Source: Gnetum montanum (taxonomy: Eukaryota > Streptophyta > Gnetopsida > Gnetales > Gnetaceae). Taken from it: DNA of 21,910 bases. This document shows, piece after piece, positions 1 through 9,180 of this stretch. The stretch covers positions 3,714-25,623 of the forward strand of contig MNCI01022258.1 in assembly GCA_015680685.1 (NCBI GenBank), in the 5' to 3' direction. How positions within the stretch are numbered: the stretch's first letter is position 1; each line of letters begins with the position of its first letter. Made by a program: the position numbers and the translations under genes. Under the pieces are notes generated by a model, which saw only the letters and a list, made by a program, of their open reading frames with translations, had not been told where the DNA came from and ran no database searches.

Positions 1-1368
1 AACTTGTAATAGTTGTTTATCCTTCTAGCTAGGTTCTGAACAATAGATCATTGTTTAATGAATTTTCTTCTGAGAACTTCAAGCTCTATGTTAGCTATCT
101 CCAACTACTACTTGGCTTCCTTAGGATGCTTGAATTTTTCCTTGTACAAGATGTAGGGAGTGATCACTTGCTTCTCTAATTTAGTTCTTGGCCTCCTTAC
201 TATGAGCATAGCTAAGTTTACATAATGGAGGTTGGCAAGCTTCATATACTTCGTCATCTCTACAACTCCTACAAGTGGGTTTTTGCAATGTTATATGCAT
301 TTAAGCCATCCAAGATTGGTTTCCACATGTTGCCTCTTTGCTAGAGTTGCGAGAGGACCTCGTTAATATTTGTCTTGGTTAGTTAAATTTCATTTTCATT
401 CACCTCCTTAAGAAGCCCAACCTAGTCCCTGTAATAATTTTTGACTTGTTCAAATTTTAGGGCCTCATTCTTCTAGGTGGCTACCTTGATGGTCATTTTA
501 TAATGAAGTGCTTAGCCTTCCTCCATCAAGAAATATCTATTCTCTACTATCAACCTGATCAGATCAAGGTTTACCATCTCTAGCTACTCTTATTATTGTT
601 AAAAAAATTTTACCATCTTATCACTTTATTGTTCAACATTTCACAAGCAATGAACATGCTTGGTGAGAACTATGTTTTTCTTGCAAACCTATGATAGATC
701 CTTGTTGGTGTTTAATGTCATAAATTTTGACAAGGATGCATCAAACATGATATCCTTTTTTGCATTCTTAACCTCCCTTAATTTGTAATGAAGTTTTTGG
801 AGAGCTTCATCCCTTATGATTCCTAGGCTAAGAATGGTAGGATCGAAGAGATAGGTTTTCAACTCTACAACCTCAGTGGCCAACCATTAGTTTTCTATGG
901 TGGCTGCATTTAGTTAAGCATTGGTGATAAGGATTTTATCCTTCTTCTCTAGCATCTATGATTGGGTTTCTATAATCTTATTTTATAGATCAAAGATCTT
1001 CAAAAGTAGTTTCCTAATTTCCACTAGTTGTTCCAACACTTCTTAATGTTTGGCAATGCTCATTCAATCACTCACTACTCCTATGAATGTTTTAACACTT
1101 TCCATAACAAAAATATCATATATGAATACCATAGGAGCATTTAGGACTTCTATTACCCTATCGTCCAGCACCTTTGCTACTATTTCCTATCCTTAGTATT
1201 TCATCATCATAATAGTTACCCCCTCACCATTCTCTAAGTCCACCAAGAGAGTTGTCGCATTTTCTAAAATTTCAGGAAATTCTTGTCTAGGGATGGATTG
1301 TAACTTCCCAAGTACTATGATTCATTCTTAAGAGTGGTTGATTTCTTTATGTGAAAAATAGTGATATC

Positions 1369-1462
1369 ATTTGTTGGTCTAGCTAGTTGATGATCCTTGT
1401 GACTTTGTTTAGATNAATTTGTTGGTCTAGCTAGTTGATGATCCTTGTGACTTTGTTTAGAT
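1369..1462. repeat. Exact 46-bp direct duplication around a single N (probable assembly join)
   Basis: 1369-1414 and 1417-1462 are identical; between them lie the N at 1415 and one extra A at 1416. The offset is 48 bp. Two other Ns in the window have the same arrangement. This is best read as two contig ends that overlap but were joined with one N instead of being merged. One copy plus the N is probably not in the genome. Removing 48 bp leaves the minus-strand pseudogene frame unchanged. Confidence 0.85.
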
Positions 1463-1627
1463 GGCTAAGCAATGAATAGTAAATTGATGGCTTCCCACCA
1501 CCAGTCAAACCCTATTATTGTTGTAGTTCATACTCATGGAGTTTGTGGAGTTGTGCAGTAGCTACAAGTGTTTCAAGCATTGTCTTTGGCATTGTAGGTG
1601 GTCGTGGTATTTGCCTCTACTCTTCTT

Positions 1628-1718
1628 GCAACTTAGCTACTACTTTGTCCTTCATCATCTCCTACCAAGATGNGCAACTTAGCTACTACTTTGTCCTTCA
1701 TCATCTCCTACCAAGATG
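1628..1718. repeat. Exact 45-bp direct duplication around a single N (probable assembly join)
   Basis: 1628-1672 and 1674-1718 are identical and separated only by the N at 1673. Collapsing one copy with the N removes 46 bp. The minus-strand frame of the surrounding pseudogene then stays in register from upstream to downstream (through EMMKDKVVAKLQEE). With both copies kept, the frame is broken. That is independent support for an artefact. The 82-codon plus-strand open frame over 1543-1791 includes this duplication and is not a gene. Confidence 0.88.
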
Positions 1719-2628
1719 TGGTAGGAGTATGAAGACCCACATCATTGGCATATCATGCTATGCCTCCCTTTTTGCAAATTTTTCTGATTAAGCATGAGAA
1801 GGGAAGTGTCTTCCTTTCTTTTTCATTTTCTTTAAACTACTTTCCTATTTCCATATAGATAAGCTGTGAAAGGTTGATAAGGAACTTATCACTTAGATTG
1901 GTGCATGCATGGGTAGAGAAGGTTGTAAGCTTACTTGGCCTCACTATGGGATCTAGGTGATAGTCCATAATTTTAATCTAAGCACATTTCACCTTCAAGA
2001 GTGCACCTTACTCCTTATGGTCCACTACATAGTAGCACTAGATCCATTCCTTCTTAGCCTTTGGATCTACCAAGGTAAATATTTCTACTAGTTTTTTCCT
2101 TATGTTTGGCAGCCTAAGAACCTTCGCTATAGCCTCAACCAAGTAGGGAACTGTGATGTCCTTGATTTTGATAGATGCATCTCCTTGCCAATTGTTCTAG
2201 AATAAGTAGGTCTTCCCCATCTACCATTCCCAAATAGAAAAGACAATGGACCACATGGAAGGCTCCTATAATTGAGTATAGACATCTTTTGGAGCCAACT
2301 TCAAGAAGGATCCAAAGTTTAGTTCTTGAAAAATGAAACTCTAAACCTCCTTGTTTTTGATCTTTTCTAGGTAGGCCTCTATCAGTGTGACCCCAAGGTT
2401 AGGCCTTGGTCTTAGAGCCTCATCTTTCCTAGATTGGTTAGTTTCTATAGTAGGAATCTATAGAACAAATACCACTTTGTGCTTCTCCCAAAGAGGTCAT
2501 ATCACATGTGTTACTTTAACCTCTTGTTCTTGGAGTTGTTATGATTGTTGCTAGTTCTTTCCTCCTCTTGGCTACTTTTCCCTTAGCTAGGAAGATCCTT
2601 CGGCTAGTGCTCCTTTTTTTGGTGCCAT

Positions 2629-4719
2629 CTATGATCACAAACGTAACCTCTAATTAGAGTTTTAGTTTATAATGCTTAGTTTTACAGATACCTTTCTTAT
2701 TAGATTGGGTTCACTTAGGTTTATTTGTGACTTTGGTAGATTCATTATTTTATTAATCACCTACTAGAGTCTTTTGTGAGGTTTAACCCTATTTAGGATA
2801 AATATTTTAACATTATTTTAATGGGTAATCCTTGGGGAGTTAGAAAAATTCTGAAAAACTTTCTATCATGAACCAAAGATTTGTGACCTCTATGTCATAA
2901 ATCTTACCTTCAATAACTAGAGGATTGAAAACTAAGATGAATCAGATGAATAGTTAACAAGTTATAGTGCTTGAAAGGTCTCTAGTCTCTGAAAAATGCA
3001 AAAGATCCTTTCCTTTTTGGAATCAAATGGTGAAAAATGGCTAAGTGTCATACATATTTATATTATTTTTCTAGTACCTTAACAAGGATGCATTGACACA
3101 ACAATAAAAAGAAATATTTTACATTAGAAAACTAAGGATTTTGGAAGAGTTTAAAGATGAAACAAGAGCTTAAAGGAAGCCATAAAAGAATAGAAGAATA
3201 GAAAAACATGGAAGAGGGCATTAAATTCAATAGAAAATGAGATTGAACTAGATTTAGATGAAATGAGGATGTCGAGAGAATGCAACACTAGATGTTCAAG
3301 TGGGGAAATGATAGGATCGACTAAAAATGACTAAGGAATAAGAATTTTAACTTGAAAAGACTAAAAGGTATCCTTACTAGATTAGGCTCATGCCTATGAT
3401 GCCCTTGCATATTCTCATCCTAAGGAGTCCATAGGCACCAAGGATAATTAATGATCATTAGAAATTAAAGTTCAAATCCACTAGAGATCATCCAAGGATT
3501 ATGTTACTTTCTTAATGGATACATTAATAGATAAGGATAGAAGGTATTGAGGTGATCAACAATGAGGTTAGAAGGATGGAAGAGAGATAGAGTGGTAGGG
3601 GATTCATAGCTTCATCACCAGACATCTTTGTAAAATGTATGATTAAGAGGATATGATCCCATCCGATCCTTAGTTGAGACCAAGTGCATTCCTAGTCAGT
3701 AACTTCACATTGCCATATTTTGTCCGTTCGACCATGAAGAATTCATGGCCACCCCCATACGACAAACACCACTCCAAAAGAGAAGAAAAGAGAAGCAGAA
3801 AAAGAGTAAGAACCTAAGTTAGAGGGGTACCTTTAGGCATGGATAACATGTCTTTCCAACCTAATAACCATTTCTTGTAGCTTATTATTGTGTCTAAGGT
3901 ATGTTCTTTGAATTTCCATGTATTTTTATTTTTTATTTTTTTCATAGGAACCACACCATGCAAAGACATGCTTCTTATTATGATCATAAAACTCAAGAAG
4001 GAAGTTGAGAATAGAAGATGATAAATCTCCTTGAAGTCACACCCTTTCTCATCCTCCTTGGTCCATTCCAAGTTTGTTATGTATTAAGATCATTGATTAC
4101 TTTTAAGTTTATGTTTGAAAGGACCTCATGCTTCTAGGATACAAAGTCTTATAGAGTTTGATGAAATGGGTGAATGTTGTGACTTACTACTTTCTATCAT
4201 TAGAGAATTAATGATCAATTAATCAAGGACACAATCCAAAGATAAAATATGATCATTTATTAATCAATCATACCACATCATTAAACATTGTACTATTCAT
4301 TTCCAAAAATAAAATCAATTACAACAAAAGTACAAGATTAAGCATGAATGAAACCAAACAAAACAACAAAGTAAAATATATAAAAGAAATTGTAAAATAT
4401 TCAGGAAAAATGGAAAACATATGAAGAATAGTGTAAAAAAAGTTGAAAAATTGGGGATTCTAGATCAAATTTTAACATAGGTAATCATTTCCCCCATGAC
4501 TTACTTGGAATGAGGAGATTTGAAAGAGAGAGCATGCTTGTCCATTTGTTAAGGTTTCTATGTTACCTGTTATTTTTTATTCTAGGAAGGGTGTTATTTG
4601 CTAATTGTTGAATAGTAACCATTTATTTGGGCTTCAAGAATTTTAGATCATCATGGTTGTAGAAGGAAAGCTTGCATGAATGATATAAGGTCCTCTAGTT
4701 CATAAAGATAAAACTTATT
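2629..4719. other. Intergenic/repeat-derived stretch without recognisable gene
   Basis: AT-rich sequence upstream (minus-strand sense) of the decayed ORF at 1-2628 and downstream of the decayed gag at 4720-5962. It could include LTR or untranslated retroelement sequence, but I found no LTR pair, polypurine tract or primer-binding site. A stop-free 85-codon minus frame at 3814-4071 (hydrophobic middle, no recognised motif) is compatible with chance or with an unrecognised retroelement remnant. A short stretch around 3700-3800 is slightly richer in CpG than its surroundings. Confidence 0.5.
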
Positions 4720-5962
4720 TTTATGGAAATATAGATCTTTATTATACTCTACACTCTTTCATTTCTTATTATACTTCATCTATGATATGCCTTAATTATT
4801 CCATTTGAGAAAATCCATTGCTTGGGCATCTATTAAAAAGAGAGTAATACTTGGCTAAAGCTACATTAAGGGATTCATAATTCCCTTATTTCCACAATTG
4901 AATCTATTTTCTTAGATTAAACACCAACATCATAGTAAATAACTCCAACATCATACTCTAGTTTCTAATAGATTCCAATTCCAGGGACCAATACCAATGT
5001 TTAGCCTTTTTGATCAATTTCATGAGAAATAGTTGAAGCCTTTGTCATTAATTTTGAATATTTTATAAGACTTAGGCATCTTGGAAGTGTTTCAAGAAAT
5101 GTTAAGGATCTACATTGTAGCCTCCCTCAAATTTTGTAATGTTTTCATATTTAGCTGTTTAATCCAAATATCATTTTGATGCATGATTGTTGTGTATACA
5201 ACCTTCCTTATATTATCCATAGTCCTTGTAGTAAGAAGGGATTCATTATAATCATCTTGATCATCATGGCCCCTATCTTGATCATGTCATCTTCTATTCT
5301 ACATGTTATGTCTTCTTTCATTTTAATGCTCTTTGGATTACTCTCATTCTCTATCCCTTCTACCATCTTTGTCTCTATCTCACTTATTATTCCTTTTTTT
5401 TTTCCTTCATTTGATCATTTATCATTTTCCCTTTTGTCATATCTCCACTCATTCTCATGATAAGTTTATGATGATTATTGATAGCTTAAATAATATGCCA
5501 ACTTGCCCTCATTCCATGACCTCTTAGTTCATTCTTAGATGGCCTACTTTAAGACCTAGGTCTTGAGGTCCTCCTAGAATTCAATTTGGTTCTCCCTATT
5601 CCTTTGTTACTAGCCAAGGTTAAGCATAGCCATGGATTTTTTATATCATCTACATTAACTGATGATTTTTTTTCTTCTCTTCTAATTGTGACGTAAGAAT
5701 AATACTAGTCTCCTTTCCCTTGACCAACTTCCTATCAGGCTTCTATGAAATAATTCCCTTGTCATTGGGACTTAGTAGACTAGTAGGACCTTGACATCTC
5801 ATTAAAGCTCTTGTACTCACTTGTGGTTGCCTCCAATCCAATATTTATTAATATTTCCATAAGCATTGATGGGATTGAATGATTAAGAAGTAACACTATG
5901 TTGCCTTCAAGGTCCCCCCATCTCATTTGATCATCTTTGTAAAGTAAAAAGTTAAATTCCAA
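4720..5962 (-). pseudogene. Decayed LTR-retrotransposon gag (Retrotrans_gag-like domain)
   Basis: On the minus strand from about 5142 to 4730 one frame reads as the core of a plant retrotransposon gag, through several stops and without indels. It opens with KFEGGYNVDP then HFLKHFQDA. It continues with AKHWYWSLELESI, matching the KAKxWYxSLPxxSI signature, a hydrophobic LELF block, and NVALAKYYSLFNRCPSNGF, matching the LYEAWERFKxLLRRCPHHGF motif. Most stops are TAA or TAG where family members have Gln or another residue one transition away. The sequence before it (minus strand 5460-5180) encodes a K/R/D/E-rich linker. Further out at 5962-5780 a 60-codon open piece with LEGNIVLLLN may belong to the same polyprotein; this is less certain. 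Gag forms the particle of the element. Protease, reverse transcriptase and integrase were not found next to it, so this is a fragment. The plus-strand open frames at 5176-5527 are shadows of its AG-rich linker. Confidence 0.7.
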
Positions 5963-7076
5963 ATAATAATGATATAGATAATGGTAGCCAACCTTAACTT
6001 AATAGGGTACTACATCTTTGTTTGTAACTATTCTATCATGTTCCCTTATAGAATCATGAACAAGTGAGAAATTAACTCTGTAAAAAGAATAAATTTTTCA
6101 ATTATTATGTATGTATGAAATAAAATATTATTATTTCTCAAGTTATAAATGATTAATCTCATAATTTCAATCATGAATGGTAATAACTATCTAAATTAAC
6201 AACACTGGTCCCTAGCACTAGTGCCAATGATGAGTAATAGAGTAGTCTCAACACCCAACTATATAAATCACAAGCATACACACATAACTTGCTTGTAATT
6301 TATGGACTACATTAGCTTGGTATTTAGAAGGTTAATTATTAATCATAGGTCACTATCTTCCCAGTTATACTTGTAAGGTCCTTAGTACATATAATTAAGT
6401 ACAATTGAGGTGTTTGATGTTGATATTGGTTAAGTCATAGTAAAATATTAAAGATCTAGTTTATCTAATCTAAATGCAAGAACTAAATCTATTTTAGCCT
6501 AAGTGATGAATTATCATTCCTAAATTTCCGTAAACATCCTAAACTTATATTGCCAAGCATATCAAGTGGCGCACTACTTGGATTACCAAATGTTAACATA
6601 TTTATGTTTGAAATTGGTCATACTCATGTTATGTGTTTAGCATGCATATAAACATAAATAATTAACTAATTACACATAAATTAAATGGGAAATGAAATTA
6701 AATTTTAAGTAAAGAAATATTAAGCTAAGTGAAAGGGCCTTCAATTACTACTCAACATGACTTATCCTCTTGAATTGTTTTTAATATCTTTATAAGTTTT
6801 GTGACACTACTGACTTCCACTAATTTTTCTTTCCTTTCATGTGAGATCTTTAAGTTAGTTTGCTTAGCTATAAATATTTCAATTTAAAGGGAATGCAAAA
6901 ATTTTAAAAATGGTTAAAAGTTCACTTACTACTAGATATTTTTGAAACAGTGTATTTGCTTTACTGCTTCAACTACAATGCATGTTGCCAATGTGGCATT
7001 CTCTATTAAGATATATGGACCACATGAGGCTGAATTATAGATACCTATGGATGTTCCTGCATAATTATTTTGTATT
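5963..7076. other. AT-rich stretch with no recognisable gene
   Basis: I see no sustained reading frame with family motifs on either strand, no RNA gene and no clear element ends. The sequence is dense in stops in all frames. Confidence 0.5.
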
Positions 7077-7355
7077 TTTTCTATTTATCTTTATCAAAGT
7101 CTTTGCAACTTTTTCCAACCATGTCTTTTTACGTCTTTTACTATCCTTCCTTATCCAAGTCCTTTCAACTCTTTCATACAATATCCTTTTTGAATCTTTT
7201 ACTATCCATCCTTATACAATTCCTTTCAGTTTTTTCATACCATATATCTTTTCCTATCTTTTACTATCCATGTTTATCCAATTCTTCTGAACTTTTTCAT
7301 ACCATGTCTTTTTATTATCCATATCAAATCATTTCAAACTTTTTTGTCTTTTTTG
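7077..7355. repeat. Degenerate minisatellite, ~62-bp unit, about 4.5 copies, pyrimidine-rich
   Basis: Successive units begin with CTTTTACTATCC at about 7135, 7196 and 7258. A diverged first unit lies at about 7077-7134 and a partial last unit at about 7309-7355. Each unit runs TTATCCAA, then TCCTTTCAACT, then TTTTTCATACCAT. Because 62 is not a multiple of 3, the repeat creates two overlapping plus-strand open frames (6982-7290 and 7070-7366) whose peptides repeat SxSFQLFHTISF-like strings. These are by-products of the repeat, not genes. Confidence 0.75.
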
Positions 7356-7876
7356 TAATGTTCTGATTTGCAAGTAGATACTGAACAGAGATATTATGTA
7401 TGGTTTTCAATATCATAAAATTTTGCTCTAAATGGTTTTCCATATTATGGCAGCTTCCTGGACCACACACAGCATTCAACAACACAGTAAAAGTTTTCTA
7501 TAACATTTCCTTATTTCTGCTTCTCTACTTGGCTAGATGTAAATTTGATATAACTAAAATATGTGAAAAAAGTTAAGGGACGCATGTGGGTGCCCTGTCG
7601 TCCAGATATGCCATGCCATTCATCAAGTATGATTACGAGGGCTGGGTTGGGACATTTCATTATTACATCTAATGGTCCACACAAAGAGTCATCCGTTTGG
7701 GTGGGGCTTTATTACAGTGATTGTTAAAGTGGAAACATGTACAGAATGCAAATGCAATTTCAGTTGCAACCTAAAGTGCATGGTTATGCTACCAATACTA
7801 CCATCCAACTGATATCAATAGCGTTCCCAAAATAAAGAAATCTTTCAACCTATCCCAGCCGAATCTCATCATCGCA
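7356..7876 (+). other. Flank upstream of the BAHD fragment; possible old promoter region
   Basis: No coding signal. From about 7575 to 7700 the sequence has more CpG and GC than the surrounding repeats, with several CG dinucleotides in a short space. This fits sequence derived from a gene flank and not from a long-methylated element. I see no convincing TATA box at the expected distance from the BAHD start. Confidence 0.35.
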
Positions 7877-8187
7877 ATGAGTTCATCCTTGGAGACCCTA
7901 ACTGTGGCCCAAAAACATCTCGAGATTCCAAAATTATAGGAAGAAACCATGTATCCAGTAGAGGAAAATCTATAGCAAGTTCTAAACTTGAACATCTTGG
8001 ATAATCAAATGCGCTATAGATTCCATCCGGTGCTTTTACTCATCTATAAGCAGTTCCCCAATGTAGCTGCAATTGTTAAGTAAGCTCTGGCGAAGTTGCT
8101 TGTGTACTACTATCCACTTGGAGGTAGGCTCCAGATAAAGGATCCCACAACCCACAAGCTGGAGGTGGACTGTAGTGCCGAGCAAAA
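7877..8187 (+). pseudogene. 5' fragment of a BAHD-family acyltransferase gene
   Basis: From the ATG at 7877 the plus frame reads about 103 codons with three in-frame stops and no indel. It starts MSSSLETLTVAQKHLEIPK. It then has the N-terminal BAHD signature: LDNQMRY, YKQFPNVAAIVK, then ALAKLLVYYYPLGGRL, matching the family's ALAxVLVxYYPLAGRL, and KLEVDCSAE, matching KLEVDCxGEGV. BAHD enzymes use acyl-CoA to acylate alcohols and amines in plant secondary metabolism and are cytosolic. Family members are about 430-460 residues, so only the first quarter is here. The catalytic HXXXD motif and the C-terminal DFGWG motif are missing. At codon ~104 the frame passes directly into a copia RNase H tail. 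The minus-strand open frame 7798-7995 is a shadow. The family call is firm; substrate cannot be inferred. Confidence 0.85.
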
Positions 8188-8442
8188 GGAAGTAACTGAA
8201 ATTTATCACAGCAACAAAGCTACGATTGCAATGTCAAAAAATCTAGCCTACCATGGAAGAACTAAGCATATTGAAATTTGAGTTCATTTTATTTGAGATC
8301 TGGTGTCAAATGAATCGATTATCTTGAAGTATTGCAATACAAATGAGTAGGTGGTTGATACTCTCATGAAGCCCCTTCCTCAAGACAAACATATTTATTT
8401 CAGGCTTGAAGTTAGTGTATGTAGTTTTAAATCAAGGGGGAG
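8187..8442 (+). pseudogene. Ty1/copia pol 3' end: RNase H tail
   Basis: The frame entering from the BAHD fragment continues as the last ~85 codons of a copia polyprotein: EQKEVTEIY, SNKATIAMSKN, YHGRTKHIEI, then KYCNTNE, LMKPLPQDKHIYFR and SVCSFKSRGSVGE. These correspond to the family's IYCDNKSAIxLxKNPxxHxRTKHIxI, EYCxTxxQxADxxTKxLP and the C-terminal tail. The RNase H catalytic Asp of the CDN motif reads HSN here. Three in-frame stops (TGA, TAG, TAG) interrupt it. Everything 5' (gag, protease, integrase, reverse transcriptase) is missing. The coding end runs into a polypurine tract and a 3' LTR, so this is the true 3' end of an element. Confidence 0.88.
8429..8442 (+). promoter_or_regulatory. 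Polypurine tract of the copia element
   Basis: The purine-rich AAATCAAGGGGGAG lies immediately before TGTTGGAG, at the usual position for priming plus-strand DNA synthesis. It overlaps the end of the pol frame, as is common in copia elements. Confidence 0.8.
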
Positions 8443-8875
8443 TGTTGGAGAATGATTCAAACTTAACAGTAGTATGAATAGCTTCTTGACTTGGTCATTT
8501 GTAGTTTTTTAGTTTTCTTGCTTTTCTGTTTCTTTTTTTTTCTATTCTGAGATGATGGATAAGATAGTGCCAAGATTTTCTGTAATTCAATTGCATTGTA
8601 AAGCATATATAAAAGATAGTTTAATATTGAATAATGTGTGGCACCTAAGCAATAAAGAAAAAGCATTAGCTTCATGTAATCTTCTCTATTTTGTTTTGTA
8701 TTATCATCTCCTTTGTCCCTCTATTTATGCCTTCCCATCATATACTCTCTATGTACTAGAGTTTTCTTATTTTTGTTTTCACCAACATAATAAAATATTA
8801 AATTTTTATTTCCATTTTATTCTTAAATCATTTTGCATGCACTCAGATAAATCTGATAGAATAACAATTCCTACA
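8443..8875 (+). mobile_element. 3' LTR of a Ty1/copia element
   Basis: It starts TGTTGGAGAATG right after the polypurine tract and probably ends ATTCCTACA at 8875, giving imperfect terminal inverted ends (TGTTGGAGAAT against ATTCCTACA) and TG...CA borders. The length of 433 bp is ordinary for copia. A TATATAAAA at 8606-8614 would be the U3 TATA box, and an AATAAA lies near 8787. No 5' LTR was found in the window, so no target-site duplication can be tested. Plus and minus open frames over 8463-8905 are fortuitous. Confidence 0.75.
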
Positions 8876-8933
8876 ATTGTGAATCCTGTGAAACATAGTC
8901 AATAATTCAGGATGTTTGTAACTTGACCAGCAG

Positions 8934-9180
8934 GTCTCGGGGCACATGCACGTGTGGCTACTACTACAAGAAGGAAGCGAAGAAACAAAGCTTGATCTAC
9001 TATCAACCATCTTTAAAATATCTCAGCATAAGGGCAAGAAGTAGCATGGATGTGGACCTATTCAGCTATTATGGAACTACAACTATGGTTAGGCTGGTCA
9101 AGCCCTAAACTGAGATCTACTGAACAAGCTAGAGCTAGTGGCAACCAACACCACTGTGTGTGTTGTTCAAGATGACGAGA
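8934..9180 (+). pseudogene. GH19 chitinase pseudogene, exon 2 remnant (copy C)
   Basis: An intron-like sequence ends in CAG at 8931-8933 and is followed by a decayed chitinase exon 2. One frame gives CGYYYKKEA (the WGYC...E region, including the glutamate that aligns with the second catalytic acid) and QPSLKY. A second frame then gives GKK and GPIQLLWNYNYG, AGQALN and DLLNKLELVATNTTV, matching GxKYYGRGPIQLSWNYNYG and DLLNxPxLVATDxxVSF. There is at least one frameshift plus stops at the expected YY and A positions. GH19 chitinases cleave fungal cell-wall chitin and are secreted defence proteins. Exon 1 was not found upstream, where the copia LTR ends only about 58 bp before the exon. The 61-codon open frame 8923-9108 covers part of it. 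Confidence 0.85.

Larger units (their letters stand above)
1..2628 (-). pseudogene. Decayed long ORF of a probable transposable element; coiled-coil-rich protein, left end outside window
   Basis: Reading the minus strand from an ATG at 2628-2626 (first residues MAPKKGALAEG) gives one continuous frame down to about 1719, about 303 codons without an indel, broken by 16 stops: 12 TAG, 2 TAA and 2 TGA. The frame continues after collapsing the two N-flanked duplications, shifts once near 1290-1330, again near 250, and runs off the edge at 1. Residues ~1-60 are charged and look disordered. Residues ~60-300 look globular, with short strings such as WQGDASIKIKDITVP and VLRLPNIRKKL. The part from about 1300 down to 1 is rich in E, K, L and Q with heptad-like spacing, so probably coiled coil (e.g. 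EVLEQLVEIRKLLLKIFDL). The layout recalls non-gag ORFs of plant LTR elements (Athila ORF1-like, 'putative plant transposon protein'), but I do not recognise the family securely. No function is assigned. The open stretch 689-883 is one stop-free piece of this frame. Confidence 0.7.

Noticed and set aside
1543-1791. 82-codon plus-strand open frame
   Set aside because: It crosses the N-flanked artificial duplication at 1628-1718 and is antisense to the decayed minus-strand ORF.
1-2628. Genetic-code reassignment (TAG as sense codon) for the long minus-strand frame
   Set aside because: TAA and TGA also occur, a frameshift is present, and all other gene remnants in the window are decayed in the same way; nuclear plant DNA with ordinary decay is simpler.
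3814-4071. 85-codon minus-strand open frame as a gene
   Set aside because: No recognised motif, no supporting context, and length within chance expectation for AT-rich DNA with some purine-rich runs.
5176-5527. Two plus-strand open frames rich in Ser, Leu, Ile and Phe
   Set aside because: They are complementary to the K/R/D-rich gag linker on the minus strand; composition explains the lack of stops.
6982-7366. Two membrane-protein-like plus-strand open frames
   Set aside because: Their hydrophobic repeated peptides come from the ~62-bp pyrimidine-rich minisatellite read in two frames.
7798-7995. 65-codon minus-strand open frame
   Set aside because: Antisense to the BAHD fragment, whose plus-strand frame shows clear family motifs.
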